DNA of 64,000 nt from Agromyces sp. H66 (lineage in GTDB: Bacteria > Actinomycetota > Actinomycetes > Actinomycetales > Microbacteriaceae). The DNA lies in NCBI RefSeq assembly GCF_004959775.1, contig NZ_SJZG01000005.1, positions 62,001 to 126,000 of the forward strand. Direction: 5' to 3'. The notes under the pieces are model-generated. The model was not told where the DNA came from, did no database searches, and saw only the letters and a list, made by a program, of their open reading frames with translations. Position numbers and translations under genes: made by a program. This document shows positions 56,448 to 64,000 of the stretch, piece by piece (the stretch's first letter is position 1; every line of letters begins with the position of its first letter).

Positions 56448-57061
56448 GACGGATTCTCGTGGCGGCGAGCGTGGCGCACGCCCGTCCAGACGAGCATGGC
56501 GACGATGGCGAGCAGTCCGGCCTCGATGAGCGACGGCGCGACCATCCAGCCGAACGCCTGCAACCAGCGATCCGACTCATCGACGGGGCCGGAGTAGTAG
56601 TTCTGGTTCGCGATCGACGTCCACCACAGCGCGACGCCGACGACCGTCGCGACCACCGCGACGCCCCAGCCTGCGATGAACCACGGCGCGATGCTCCGCG
56701 ACTCCTCGACGCTCGACGGCCCGAAGATGTCCGTGAGCACCGGCTCGTCCTCGGGAATGGCCGAGCGGGCATCGGTGCCGGCGGATGCTGCGCCACCCGG
56801 TGGCCGCTCCCCCACGACGGCCGGGTGAGCCGGCGGACCGACCGATCGCCCAGCGGCGCCGCCGACCGGGGCGTCGCCCGGAATGGGCGGGACCTCGGAT
56901 GTCGCGGGCGGCCGCATCGGCGCGGCGGCATCGTGCCCGGTCGTGGGCGCCGACGGAGCCCCCGGCGTCTCGGCGGCCCCCGCCGCGGCATCCGGAACAT
57001 AGCCACGCTGGAAGCGCGGGTCGAATCGCGGATCGATCCGCGGCGCCTTCCCCTCGCTCAC
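56444..57061 (-). CDS. membrane protein with Pro-rich N-terminus
   Basis: The 205-residue protein has a long disordered Pro/Ala/Gly-rich cytosolic part (residues 1-110, including DPRFDPRFQRGYVPDAAAG). Membrane segments follow (WFIAGWGVAVVATVVGVALW; APSLIEAGLLAIVAMLVWTG) with a basic end. The GTG start has GAGAGGGGG before it. It lies 32 bp after pheA and overlaps the next small membrane-protein gene by 4 bp. No domain is recognised. Confidence 0.8.
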   Translation of the reverse strand: MSEGKAPRIDPRFDPRFQRGYVPDAAAGAAETPGAPSAPTTGHDAAAPMRPPATSEVPPIPGDAPVGGAAGRSVGPPAHPAVVGERPPGGAASAGTDARSAIPEDEPVLTDIFGPSSVEESRSIAPWFIAGWGVAVVATVVGVALWWTSIANQNYYSGPVDESDRWLQAFGWMVAPSLIEAGLLAIVAMLVWTGVRHARRHENPS

Positions 57062-57093
57062 GCGTCCCCCTCTCGGATCCACCGGCGGACGCC

Positions 57094-58050
57094 TCAGTCG
57101 GGCTCGCCGCTCAGGAGCCCGCGCAGCCAGTCGCGGGCCTCGATGAAGATCTCGTCGTCGTACCTCGAGTGATACGACACCTCGCGCCGGTCGGCCCGCG
57201 GATAGGAGCCGAGGAAGATCACGTTCGGGCTCGTGCGGCGAAGGCCGAGCAGGGCGTCGGCGACGCGCTCGTCGGCGATGTGGCCGTCGAGGTCGACGAC
57301 GAAGCGGTAGCGGCCGAGTGCGTCGCCGATGGGTCGCGACTCGAGCAGCGACAGGTTCACTCCGCGGGTCGAGAACTGCTCGAGCATCGCGAGCAGCGCG
57401 CCGGGTTCGTCGGTGGGCAGCTCGACGATGAGGCTCGTCTTGTCGGCTCCCGTCCGCTCGGCGAGCACCCGCGAACGCGACACGAGCACGAACCGGGTCA
57501 CCGCGTTGGGGTTGTCGCCGATGTCGCGGGCCAGCACGTCGACGTCGAGATGCTCGGTGATGCCGGGGGGCGCGACCGCGGCATCCGCATTGCTGTCGGG
57601 CTCGAAGAGCGAGGACGCGGCCTGCACGTTGCTCGACGACGGGATGTGCCCGTGATCGGGGAGCTCTCGCTCGAGCCAGCCGCGGGACTGCGCGTAGGCC
57701 ACGGGGTGCGCGTTGACGATGCGCACGTCGGCGAGCTTCGTGCCGGGTCGGGCGACGAGCACGAAGTTCACGGGAACGAGGTACTCGCCCACGATGCGCA
57801 GTCCGGGCACCGTCGCGAGGGCGTCCTGGGTGGCCGAGACGCCGCCCTCGATCGAGTTCTCGATCGCGATCATGGCGGCGATCGAGCGACCGCTCGTGAC
57901 ATCCGCCAGCGCCTCGCCGACGTTGTTCACCGACCGCCAGTGCTTGCCCGCGGCCTCGGGCACCTGTTTGAGCGCCGCCTCGGTGAAGGTGCCGGCCGGT
58001 CCCAGGAACGAGTAGGTGTCCTCGGGGGGCGTGGGCGGGGCATCCGTCAT
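57094..58050 (-). CDS. pheA: prephenate dehydratase
   Basis: The 318-residue enzyme makes phenylpyruvate from prephenate in phenylalanine synthesis. It has the dehydratase domain (YSFLGPAGTFTEAAL; MIAIENSIEGGVSATQDAL; TRFVLVSRSR) at about residues 13-195. A C-terminal ACT domain at about 207-285 carries the ESRP motif (LLESRPIGDALGRYRFVVDL) for Phe feedback. It is a stand-alone enzyme without chorismate mutase. TAGGCT lies 6 nt before the ATG on the minus strand (leaderless). Confidence 0.95.
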   Translation of the reverse strand: MTDAPPTPPEDTYSFLGPAGTFTEAALKQVPEAAGKHWRSVNNVGEALADVTSGRSIAAMIAIENSIEGGVSATQDALATVPGLRIVGEYLVPVNFVLVARPGTKLADVRIVNAHPVAYAQSRGWLERELPDHGHIPSSSNVQAASSLFEPDSNADAAVAPPGITEHLDVDVLARDIGDNPNAVTRFVLVSRSRVLAERTGADKTSLIVELPTDEPGALLAMLEQFSTRGVNLSLLESRPIGDALGRYRFVVDLDGHIADERVADALLGLRRTSPNVIFLGSYPRADRREVSYHSRYDDEIFIEARDWLRGLLSGEPD

Positions 58051-58119
58051 GCAGCCAGCCTACGGCGCGGGCCGGCCGTGTCACCCCTCACCGGCCGGCC
58101 CGAGTGCCGCGCGGTGCCG

Positions 58120-61100
58120 TCAGGACACCACGCGCACCGCGTCGCAGCCGAGCCCCCGGTACGTGGCGCCGCCCGCGGCCCGGAACGACACCTTGAGGCA
58201 CGCCTCCGTGGTGGCCGAGGTGATGCCGCTGTCACTCGGCTTGAAGTGCATCACGCCATCGAGATCGCGATCGCGGGTGCGGTCGTCGGGCTCGTACGAG
58301 CGCTCGCGGTGCACCGCGGAGTGGATCTCGGGCGCCCCGCTCACCGTCGCCGTGTTGAAGACCGCGTCGCGCAGGCCCCACCGGGCGCTCGACGGGTCGA
58401 TCGTCGTGGCGTCGAACGCGATCGGCAGCCCGTACTCCCCCGACTTCGTCGTGAGGGCCGCGAGCGTGGCATCGGTGTTGAGGTTGATCGAGTTCGGCCA
58501 GCCGCCCGGGCGCACGTTGATCGCGATCGGCACCACGCAGTCGACCGTCAGCTGGACGGAGTCCTGGTTGTTCGCCGGAACCGGGTCGACGGCGTCGGTC
58601 GCGGTGAGCACGATCGTCGCGGACACCGAGATCGACTGGTAGCCGGGAGCGGTGCACGTCACGTCGAACGCCGCCGGCGTCGCCGTCTGCCCGGCGCCGA
58701 TGGCGAGCGCGGTCACGCCGGCACTCGCCGCGGTCGGCGAGATCAGCAGTCCGCCGTCGCCCGAGACGGAGACGTCGACACGCGCGTCGACCGGGCTCGT
58801 GGGGCCAGCGTTCGCGACATCCACCGCCACCGCGGCCTGCCCGGTCTGCCCGACGAGGATCTCGAGCGGCGCGGCCGCCCGAACGTCGGTGACCGAGACG
58901 TCGGCCTTCGTGATGACCTTCGTGGTCGTCGATGCGGTGTCGTTCGCCGCGTTCGGGTCGGGACCGGCCAGGTTGTCGACCGACGCCGTCGTCGTCACCG
59001 CGCGCGTCGCGTCGGGGTAGAGGAATCCGGCCGGGACGCCGAGCACCACCTGGAACGACCGCGATGCCGTCGCGGCGATGCTGCCGAGGTTGCAGCGAAC
59101 CGTGCTCGCGGACGTGACGCAGGTCACGCTCGTGCTCACGACATCGAGGCCGCTCGGCACGGTCACGGTGACCTCCGTCGAATTCGCCGGGTTGGGTCCG
59201 GTGTTCGTCGCCGTGGCGGTCACGGTGAACTGCTCGCCTGCGCCGACCGGGTCGGGGCCGTCGGCGAGCGACACGCTCACGTCGGCCGTGTTCAGTTGGG
59301 CGATCATGACGTCGCGATCGGCGATCGTCGGCAGGATCTCGTCGGCCGGGTTCAGGGCGCCGTCGCTCGAGTCGCCGAACTGACGGAACGGGATCGAGAT
59401 CGCGTTCCAGTCGTGGAAGCCGTTCAGCGTGTCGGTGGTCGACGTGTTCGACGCGCACGCGGCGGGCTGCTGGGGTGCCGGAGCCGGCGGAGCCGGGGTC
59501 GGACCGGGCGGGCTCGAGCCGTTGATGTTGGTCGGGGCCTCGATCGTGCCGGGCGCCGAGATCGCGGTGTTCCCGCTCCAGTCGACGCCGCCCGTCAGCG
59601 GCCCGCTGCGCCGGGCACCCGTGCCGTCCTTGAACACGATGAGGTTCCGGTTGTCGGCCGAGTCGAGCACGACGTTCTCATCGAGCGCGTTCTCGACGAG
59701 CTGCGACAGCGGCGCGGCGCCGTGCGGGTCGCCGTCGAGGTCGATGCGCGGCGGCGAGTAGTCGATGATCGCCCCGCCGCCGGCGCGGGCGATGCCGAAC
59801 TGCTCGTCGTAGTCCATGATGCTCACGTAGTTCGGCTTGCAGTTGCCGTTCTCGTTGCCGCCGTGCCGGAGCCCGAGGGTGTGGCCCAGCTCGTGCATGA
59901 CGGTGCCGCCGTCGTGGTTGAAGTCGACGAAGTCGTTCCCGCCGATCTCACCCTGTCCGCCGGATCCGCACCCGGTGTCGGGCCCGGCTCCGTCGGTGTC
60001 CTGATCGGATTGCGTGCTGATCGCGTAACGGAAGATCCATCTCCGGTCGGGGTCGAAGTTCGCCGTCGGGAACGCGCCGCCGCCGTTCTTGGCGTTGTAG
60101 AACACCGCGTCCACGCCGCAGTTGTTCAGGTGCTGCGGCAGCAGGTTGCCGCCGCCGAGGTCGTCGCCGACGAGGCAGGTCGGGTCGCCGGCATCCGCGT
60201 TCGTGCAGTTCGCGGGTCCGGGATCCTCGGTACTGGTCTCGAGGTACTCTCCCGAGGTCCCCGCGGCGACGTTGTCGCAGTCGGGGTCGGCGGCGTCGAT
60301 GCGTCCGTCGCCGCCGTTGTCGATGCCGTCCGAGCAGGTGCCGAGCGGCTGGTTCTTGCGCACCGTCGTGTCGACGAGCGGCCCGGTGTCGACGTGCAAC
60401 CGCACGCCGGTCACGCCGTCGGGGTTGCCGAGGGGTGCGTCGGCGAATGCGTCGCGCATGGCCTGGATGTCGTCGCGCCGGGGCGCCTGCCCGGTGGAGT
60501 AGTCCAGCTCGAGGAACAGGTCGCGGTGTCCGACGGTGGCGCCGAACCCGGGAAGGTCGACGTCGACCGCGCCGTCCGAGTCCGCGTCGAAGCCGTTCCG
60601 CTCCCAGCCGTCGAGCAGCCCGTCGCCGTCGGCGTCGCCGGACGCGGAGTCGACGCTCACGTCGAAGCACGCCTTCACCGCCTCGCCGCCGTCGCCCGTG
60701 ACGCAGTTCGCCGGCCACGCGACATCCCCCGACCAACGACCGTTGCCCATGTCGATGGTGAGCTCGACGGTCTCGCCCGCGCCGGGCTTGACGTCGAGCT
60801 GGTCGTCATCGGACTCGAAGACGCCCGTGTCGGTGCAGAACGCCGTGTCGCAGTCGTCGTGGTCCCAGATCGAGAGCGTCACCTTCGCGGTCGGCACGCC
60901 GTTGACGGTGTAGACGTCCACGAGGCCGGTGATCGGCCAGAACGGCGTGATGTTCGGCTCATCGTCGACATGCGTCTCGAAGCTCGGCGTCGCCGTTCGG
61001 AAGGCCGAGACGGTGCCGGTGCCGAACTCCACGCCGGCGTAGAGGTCGGCGTCGCTGCGGCCGGTGCCGTCGAGGTCGTCGCCGACCCCGTCGACGCTCA

Positions 61101-61266
61101 TGATGGTGACGGTGAGCGGGGTGGTGGGCGCGGCGACCGCGGGCGGGCCGCCGACCAGCGTGCCGGCGATGATGAGTCCGCCACCGGCGAGGACCGAGAC
61201 GAGAGCGCGGCGCGAGGGCGTCCGACGGCGGCCGGCCTTCGACGGGGTATCGGCGAATTCGGGCAT
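58120..61266 (-). CDS. large secreted metzincin-like metalloprotease with DUF11 repeats
   Basis: The 1048-residue exoprotein has a signal peptide (LVSVLAGGGLIIAGTLVGGP ... AVAA), an N-terminal C2-like domain (LTVTIMSVDGVGDDLDG), and a Ca2+-binding Asp repeat (DADGDGLLDGWERNG). The protease core has zinc motif HELGHTLGLRH (near 454-464) and Met-turn SIMDY near 480, a metzincin signature. A Cys-rich part and a Pro-rich linker follow. Two or more DUF11-type beta repeats come next (DPVGAGEQFTVTATATNTGP; SVTDVRAAAPLEILVGQTGQ), then a C-terminal REJ/CBM-like domain. GGAGG precedes the ATG. It probably digests extracellular protein. No sortase motif is seen. Confidence 0.88.
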   Translation of the reverse strand: MPEFADTPSKAGRRRTPSRRALVSVLAGGGLIIAGTLVGGPPAVAAPTTPLTVTIMSVDGVGDDLDGTGRSDADLYAGVEFGTGTVSAFRTATPSFETHVDDEPNITPFWPITGLVDVYTVNGVPTAKVTLSIWDHDDCDTAFCTDTGVFESDDDQLDVKPGAGETVELTIDMGNGRWSGDVAWPANCVTGDGGEAVKACFDVSVDSASGDADGDGLLDGWERNGFDADSDGAVDVDLPGFGATVGHRDLFLELDYSTGQAPRRDDIQAMRDAFADAPLGNPDGVTGVRLHVDTGPLVDTTVRKNQPLGTCSDGIDNGGDGRIDAADPDCDNVAAGTSGEYLETSTEDPGPANCTNADAGDPTCLVGDDLGGGNLLPQHLNNCGVDAVFYNAKNGGGAFPTANFDPDRRWIFRYAISTQSDQDTDGAGPDTGCGSGGQGEIGGNDFVDFNHDGGTVMHELGHTLGLRHGGNENGNCKPNYVSIMDYDEQFGIARAGGGAIIDYSPPRIDLDGDPHGAAPLSQLVENALDENVVLDSADNRNLIVFKDGTGARRSGPLTGGVDWSGNTAISAPGTIEAPTNINGSSPPGPTPAPPAPAPQQPAACASNTSTTDTLNGFHDWNAISIPFRQFGDSSDGALNPADEILPTIADRDVMIAQLNTADVSVSLADGPDPVGAGEQFTVTATATNTGPNPANSTEVTVTVPSGLDVVSTSVTCVTSASTVRCNLGSIAATASRSFQVVLGVPAGFLYPDATRAVTTTASVDNLAGPDPNAANDTASTTTKVITKADVSVTDVRAAAPLEILVGQTGQAAVAVDVANAGPTSPVDARVDVSVSGDGGLLISPTAASAGVTALAIGAGQTATPAAFDVTCTAPGYQSISVSATIVLTATDAVDPVPANNQDSVQLTVDCVVPIAINVRPGGWPNSINLNTDATLAALTTKSGEYGLPIAFDATTIDPSSARWGLRDAVFNTATVSGAPEIHSAVHRERSYEPDDRTRDRDLDGVMHFKPSDSGITSATTEACLKVSFRAAGGATYRGLGCDAVRVVS

Positions 61267-61507
61267 GAGAACCTCCGGGACTCGGGCGCGGATACGCGCT
61301 GACCGGTGAGGCGTTCTTCGTCCCGCCGCGGGCGGGCCCCGGGATCGACGTGGGACTCAGCGCGAAAGCTACGCCCTCCGCGAGGCATCCGCGACCCACC
61401 TTCGGGGGTGAGATCCTCACGGGAACCGGCGAACGATGCGACCGCGCCGTCCAGATCGGAGCGTTCTCCGGCCGGTCGGGCAGAATCGCATCCGAGGGGG
61501 TGCGTCG

Positions 61508-62797
61508 ATGAGCGGGAGGTCGGATGCCACGACGCGACGCCGGACGCTGCCGACCGACGCCGAACGGCTCGCGGGGCTGCAACGGATGAAGCGCGTCGCG
61601 GTCGGCCTGCTGCTCGCCGTCGCCGTCGTGTTCGCGGTGTCGTTCACGCTGCAGAACGAGATCCCCTGGCTCGGGTACGTGCGCGCCGCATCGGAGGGCG
61701 CCATGGTCGGCGCGATCGCCGACTGGTTCGCGGTGACCGCGCTGTTCCGGCATCCGCTCGGCATTCCCATCCCGCACACCGCGATCATCCCGAGGCGCAA
61801 GGACGAGATCGGTGCGACCCTCGGCGCGTTCGTCGAGAACGAGTTCCTCTCCGACGACGTGGTGCTCGGCAAGCTCCGCTCGATGCAGATCGGCCGACGA
61901 CTCGGCGAGTGGCTCGCGACGCCCCGGCACGCCGAGCGGCTCACGGCCGAGGCGGCGGCGGCCGGGCGCGGCATCCTGGAGTTGCTCGGCGACGACGACG
62001 TCGAGGACGTCATCGACAAGCTCGCGCGACGCCATCTCTTCGAGCCCGAGTGGTCGCCGGCGATCGGTCGCATCGGCACGCGCCTGGTGGCCGCCGGGCA
62101 GCATCGCGCCGCGATCGACGTGGTGCTCGAGAAGGCCGACGGATGGCTCGCCGCGCACCCCGAGGCGTTCGGCAGCATGGTCTCCGAACGGCTGCCGAAG
62201 TGGGTGCCGTCCTTCGTGGGCGGGCTCGTCGACGACCGCGCCTACCGCGAGGTGCTCGCGTTCGTGCGGTCGGTGCGCGGGGATCCGGAGCATCCGCTGC
62301 GCGAGGCCGTCGACGGGTGGCTCGCCGAGTTCACCGACGACCTGCAGCACGACCCCGCGATGATCGCCCGCGTCGAGCAGTTGAAGGCCGACCTGCTCGA
62401 GAGCCCGCGCGTGCGCGAGTTCGCGGGCGAGGCGTGGGCGAGCATCAAGGCGACGCTCGAGACCGCGCTCGCCGACCCCGGGAGCGATCTGCGCGCCGGC
62501 CTGCGGCAGGCGCTCATCGAGGTCGGCACGCGACTCACGACCGACGACGAGCTCGCCGCCAAGGTCGACGAGTGGGTGACGGATGCCGCGGAGTACCTCG
62601 TGCGGAGCTACCGCCACGAGATCGCCGGGGTGATCACCGAGACCGTCGAGCGCTGGGATCCCCGCGAGACCACCGAGAAGCTCGAGCTGCAGGTGGGGCG
62701 GGACCTGCAGTTCATCCGCATCAACGGCACCGTCGTCGGCGCGCTCGCGGGCCTCGTGATCTACACCGTGGCCTCCGGGCTGCACGCCCTCGTCTGA
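61508..62797 (+). CDS. DUF445 membrane-associated protein
   Basis: The 429-residue protein matches DUF445 (YjiN/YheB-like). It has an N-terminal membrane helix (VAVGLLLAVAVVFAVSFTLQ), the conserved GAMVGAIADWFAVTALFRHP motif and PIPHTAIIPRRKDEIG. A long helical domain follows, and a final membrane helix (INGTVVGALAGLVIYTVASG). Function is unknown. ATG 61508 follows a GAGGGGG site by 7 nt; a longer frame from 61436 adds basic unrelated sequence. Confidence 0.92.
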   Translation: MSGRSDATTRRRTLPTDAERLAGLQRMKRVAVGLLLAVAVVFAVSFTLQNEIPWLGYVRAASEGAMVGAIADWFAVTALFRHPLGIPIPHTAIIPRRKDEIGATLGAFVENEFLSDDVVLGKLRSMQIGRRLGEWLATPRHAERLTAEAAAAGRGILELLGDDDVEDVIDKLARRHLFEPEWSPAIGRIGTRLVAAGQHRAAIDVVLEKADGWLAAHPEAFGSMVSERLPKWVPSFVGGLVDDRAYREVLAFVRSVRGDPEHPLREAVDGWLAEFTDDLQHDPAMIARVEQLKADLLESPRVREFAGEAWASIKATLETALADPGSDLRAGLRQALIEVGTRLTTDDELAAKVDEWVTDAAEYLVRSYRHEIAGVITETVERWDPRETTEKLELQVGRDLQFIRINGTVVGALAGLVIYTVASGLHALV

Positions 62798-63062
62798 CCA
62801 CCGTACGGAATTCAGGAGCGCGGTTGTGCAGAATTCAGGAGCGCGGTTGTGCAGAATTCAGGTAGGCACGGGGAGTCGACACCGTCTCCCGCTCCGATTT
62901 CCCTCGTGACCGCGTGAGGTGGGTCGAGCGTTCCTGAATTCTGGATTGGGGTTTCATCGATCTGAGCGCCCCGTTCCTGAATTGCGAACACGGGGTTCCG
63001 TGAGTGACGCGCACCTTCCTGAATTGTGGAAGCCAGGTCGCGGGCGGGGCAGACTGGAGCAC
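62798..63062. repeat. intergenic array of six AATTCAGGA repeats in two orientations
   Basis: GAATTCAGG occurs three times in forward direction at 62808, 62831 and 62854, as a 23-bp tandem unit repeated two and a bit times. TTCCTGAATT, the reverse form, occurs three times at 62931, 62974 and 63016. All six copies lie within 220 bp between the DUF445 and phosphoglucomutase genes. No protein frame is present. The opposing groups could pair in RNA as a large stem, or bind a dimeric protein. Confidence 0.75.
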
Positions 63063-64000
63063 ATGCACGAGCGAGCGGGAACCCCGGCGACCGAGTCCGA
63101 CCTCATCGACGTGGAGGCCCTCGTCAGGGCCTACTACGAACGGAAACCGGATGCCTCGGTGCCCGGGCAGCGGGTCGTGTTCGGCACCTCGGGCCACCGC
63201 GGTTCGTCGTTCACGACGAGCTTCAACGAGGACCACATCCTCGCCGTCACCCAGGCCGTCGTCGACTACCGCACGGCGCAGGGCATCACCGGTCCGCTCT
63301 TCATCGGCGCCGACACGCACGGCCTCAGCGCGCCCGCGCTCACGACGGCGCTCGACGTGCTCGTCGGCAACGGCGTACGCGCGCTCGCCGACGAGTTCGA
63401 CGACTTCGTGCCGACGCCGGCCCTGAGCCACGCCATCCTGAAGTGGAACAACGACCCGGCGAAACGAGCCGAGGGCGAGGCCGACGGCATCATCATCACG
63501 CCGAGCCACAACCCGCCGCAGGACGGCGGCATCAAGTACAACCCGCCGCACGGGGGCCCTGCCGACTCGGATGCCACGAGCTGGATCGCGAACCGGGCGA
63601 ACGAGCTCATCGCCGGCGGCCTGCGCGAGGTGAACCAGGCCGAGCCGAGCGGCGTCGAGACCTACGACTTCCGCGGCGAGTACGTGGCCGACCTCGAGAA
63701 CATCATCGACTTCGACGCGATCCGCCGCGCGAAGATCCGCATCGGCGCGGACCCCCTCGGCGGGGCATCCGTGCACTACTGGGACGCGATCCGCGACCGC
63801 TACGACCTCGACCTCACGGTCGTGAACGAGATGGTCGATCCCACCTGGTCGTTCATGACGCTCGACTGGGACGGGAAGATCCGCATGGATCCGTCGAGCC
63901 CGCACGCGATGGCGTCGGTGCTCGCGCACGCCGACGACTACGACATCCTCACCGGCAACGACGCCGACGCCGACCGGCACGGCATCGTCACGCCCGACGG
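63063..64000 (+). CDS. pgm: phosphoglucomutase, alpha-D-glucose phosphate-specific (5' part)
   Basis: The first 312 residues are present; the gene continues beyond the window. It is a Pgm-type alpha-D-phosphohexomutase: VVFGTSGHRGSSFTTSFNED, then the active-site serine loop TPSHNPPQDGGIKYNPP, and metal-binding DNDADADRH-type GNDADADRHGIV at the window end. It interconverts glucose 1- and 6-phosphate, linking glycogen or alpha-glucan turnover, such as that fed by the pullulanase, to glycolysis. CAGACT and a GGAG site precede the ATG. Confidence 0.94.
   Translation, partial: MHERAGTPATESDLIDVEALVRAYYERKPDASVPGQRVVFGTSGHRGSSFTTSFNEDHILAVTQAVVDYRTAQGITGPLFIGADTHGLSAPALTTALDVLVGNGVRALADEFDDFVPTPALSHAILKWNNDPAKRAEGEADGIIITPSHNPPQDGGIKYNPPHGGPADSDATSWIANRANELIAGGLREVNQAEPSGVETYDFRGEYVADLENIIDFDAIRRAKIRIGADPLGGASVHYWDAIRDRYDLDLTVVNEMVDPTWSFMTLDWDGKIRMDPSSPHAMASVLAHADDYDILTGNDADADRHGIVTPD

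Noticed and set aside
62808..63025. The repeat array as a CRISPR
   Set aside because: Repeats are only 9-10 bp in common, occur in both directions, and have no unique spacers of constant length or cas genes nearby.

Overview
The window is about 70% G+C or higher and reads as chromosomal DNA of an actinobacterium. The gene content points to Microbacteriaceae, most likely Agromyces or a close relative: system II cytochrome c maturation genes, an actinobacterial bS22 ribosomal protein, mycobacterial-type LigD/Ku, three copies of a small protein family common in Microbacteriaceae (probably the one Pfam calls DUF7882), and constant use of the word GGATGCC/GGCATCC. This assignment is inferred from gene content. 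I see no prophage, insertion sequence, CRISPR array or replication origin.

Layout. 0-14.5 kb: the end of an unidentified gene, a DUF4242 protein, two large ATPase-LuxR regulators, a 2010-residue secreted enzyme with two GH13 catalytic domains (amylase-like plus pullulanase) whose promoter carries two LacI/cre-type operators, an epoxide hydrolase and a double-ACT protein. 14.5-20.8 kb: the operon histidine phosphatase-TlpA-CcdA-ResB-CcsB, divergent from a non-discriminating AspRS. 20.9-32 kb: formylglycine-generating enzyme, FAD/Rieske oxidoreductase, glutaredoxin-like protein, bS22, GNAT, DUF1772, ArsR, Ktr potassium uptake, ProC, a CDF transporter, a glutamine amidotransferase, TadA and Upp. 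32-36.5 kb: a receiver-less winged-helix regulator behind a likely polycysteine leader peptide, MarR, GNAT, a membrane protein and tRNA-Arg(ACG), whose A34 is the expected TadA substrate.

36.6-49.9 kb is a stress and DNA-end-repair island: three DUF7882 paralogues, two SRPBCC proteins, a stress-type SDR, a Rho_N protein, topoisomerase IB, LigD, Ku, a lipoprotein and a diacylglycerol kinase-like protein, then an HxlR regulator divergent from a DHFR-like reductase. Several of these genes share an upstream box, GTCAA followed 32-34 nt later by a TANNNT -10 hexamer. I read this as an undescribed regulon.

49.9-64 kb: tRNA-Ser(GCT), LCP protein, tRNA-Ser(TGA), second LCP protein, HAD phosphatase and SerS form a serine-tRNA/cell-wall cluster. 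Then come a second diacylglycerol kinase-like gene, two membrane proteins in an operon with PheA, a 1048-residue secreted metzincin-like protease, a DUF445 protein, an intergenic array of six AATTCAGGA repeats (three in each direction), and the start of phosphoglucomutase, which runs off the end.

Many genes have a TANNNT hexamer 5-8 nt before the start codon and no Shine-Dalgarno sequence. This is the signature of leaderless mRNAs and was used to choose starts. Coordinates come from reading the sequence by eye. No database search was run.
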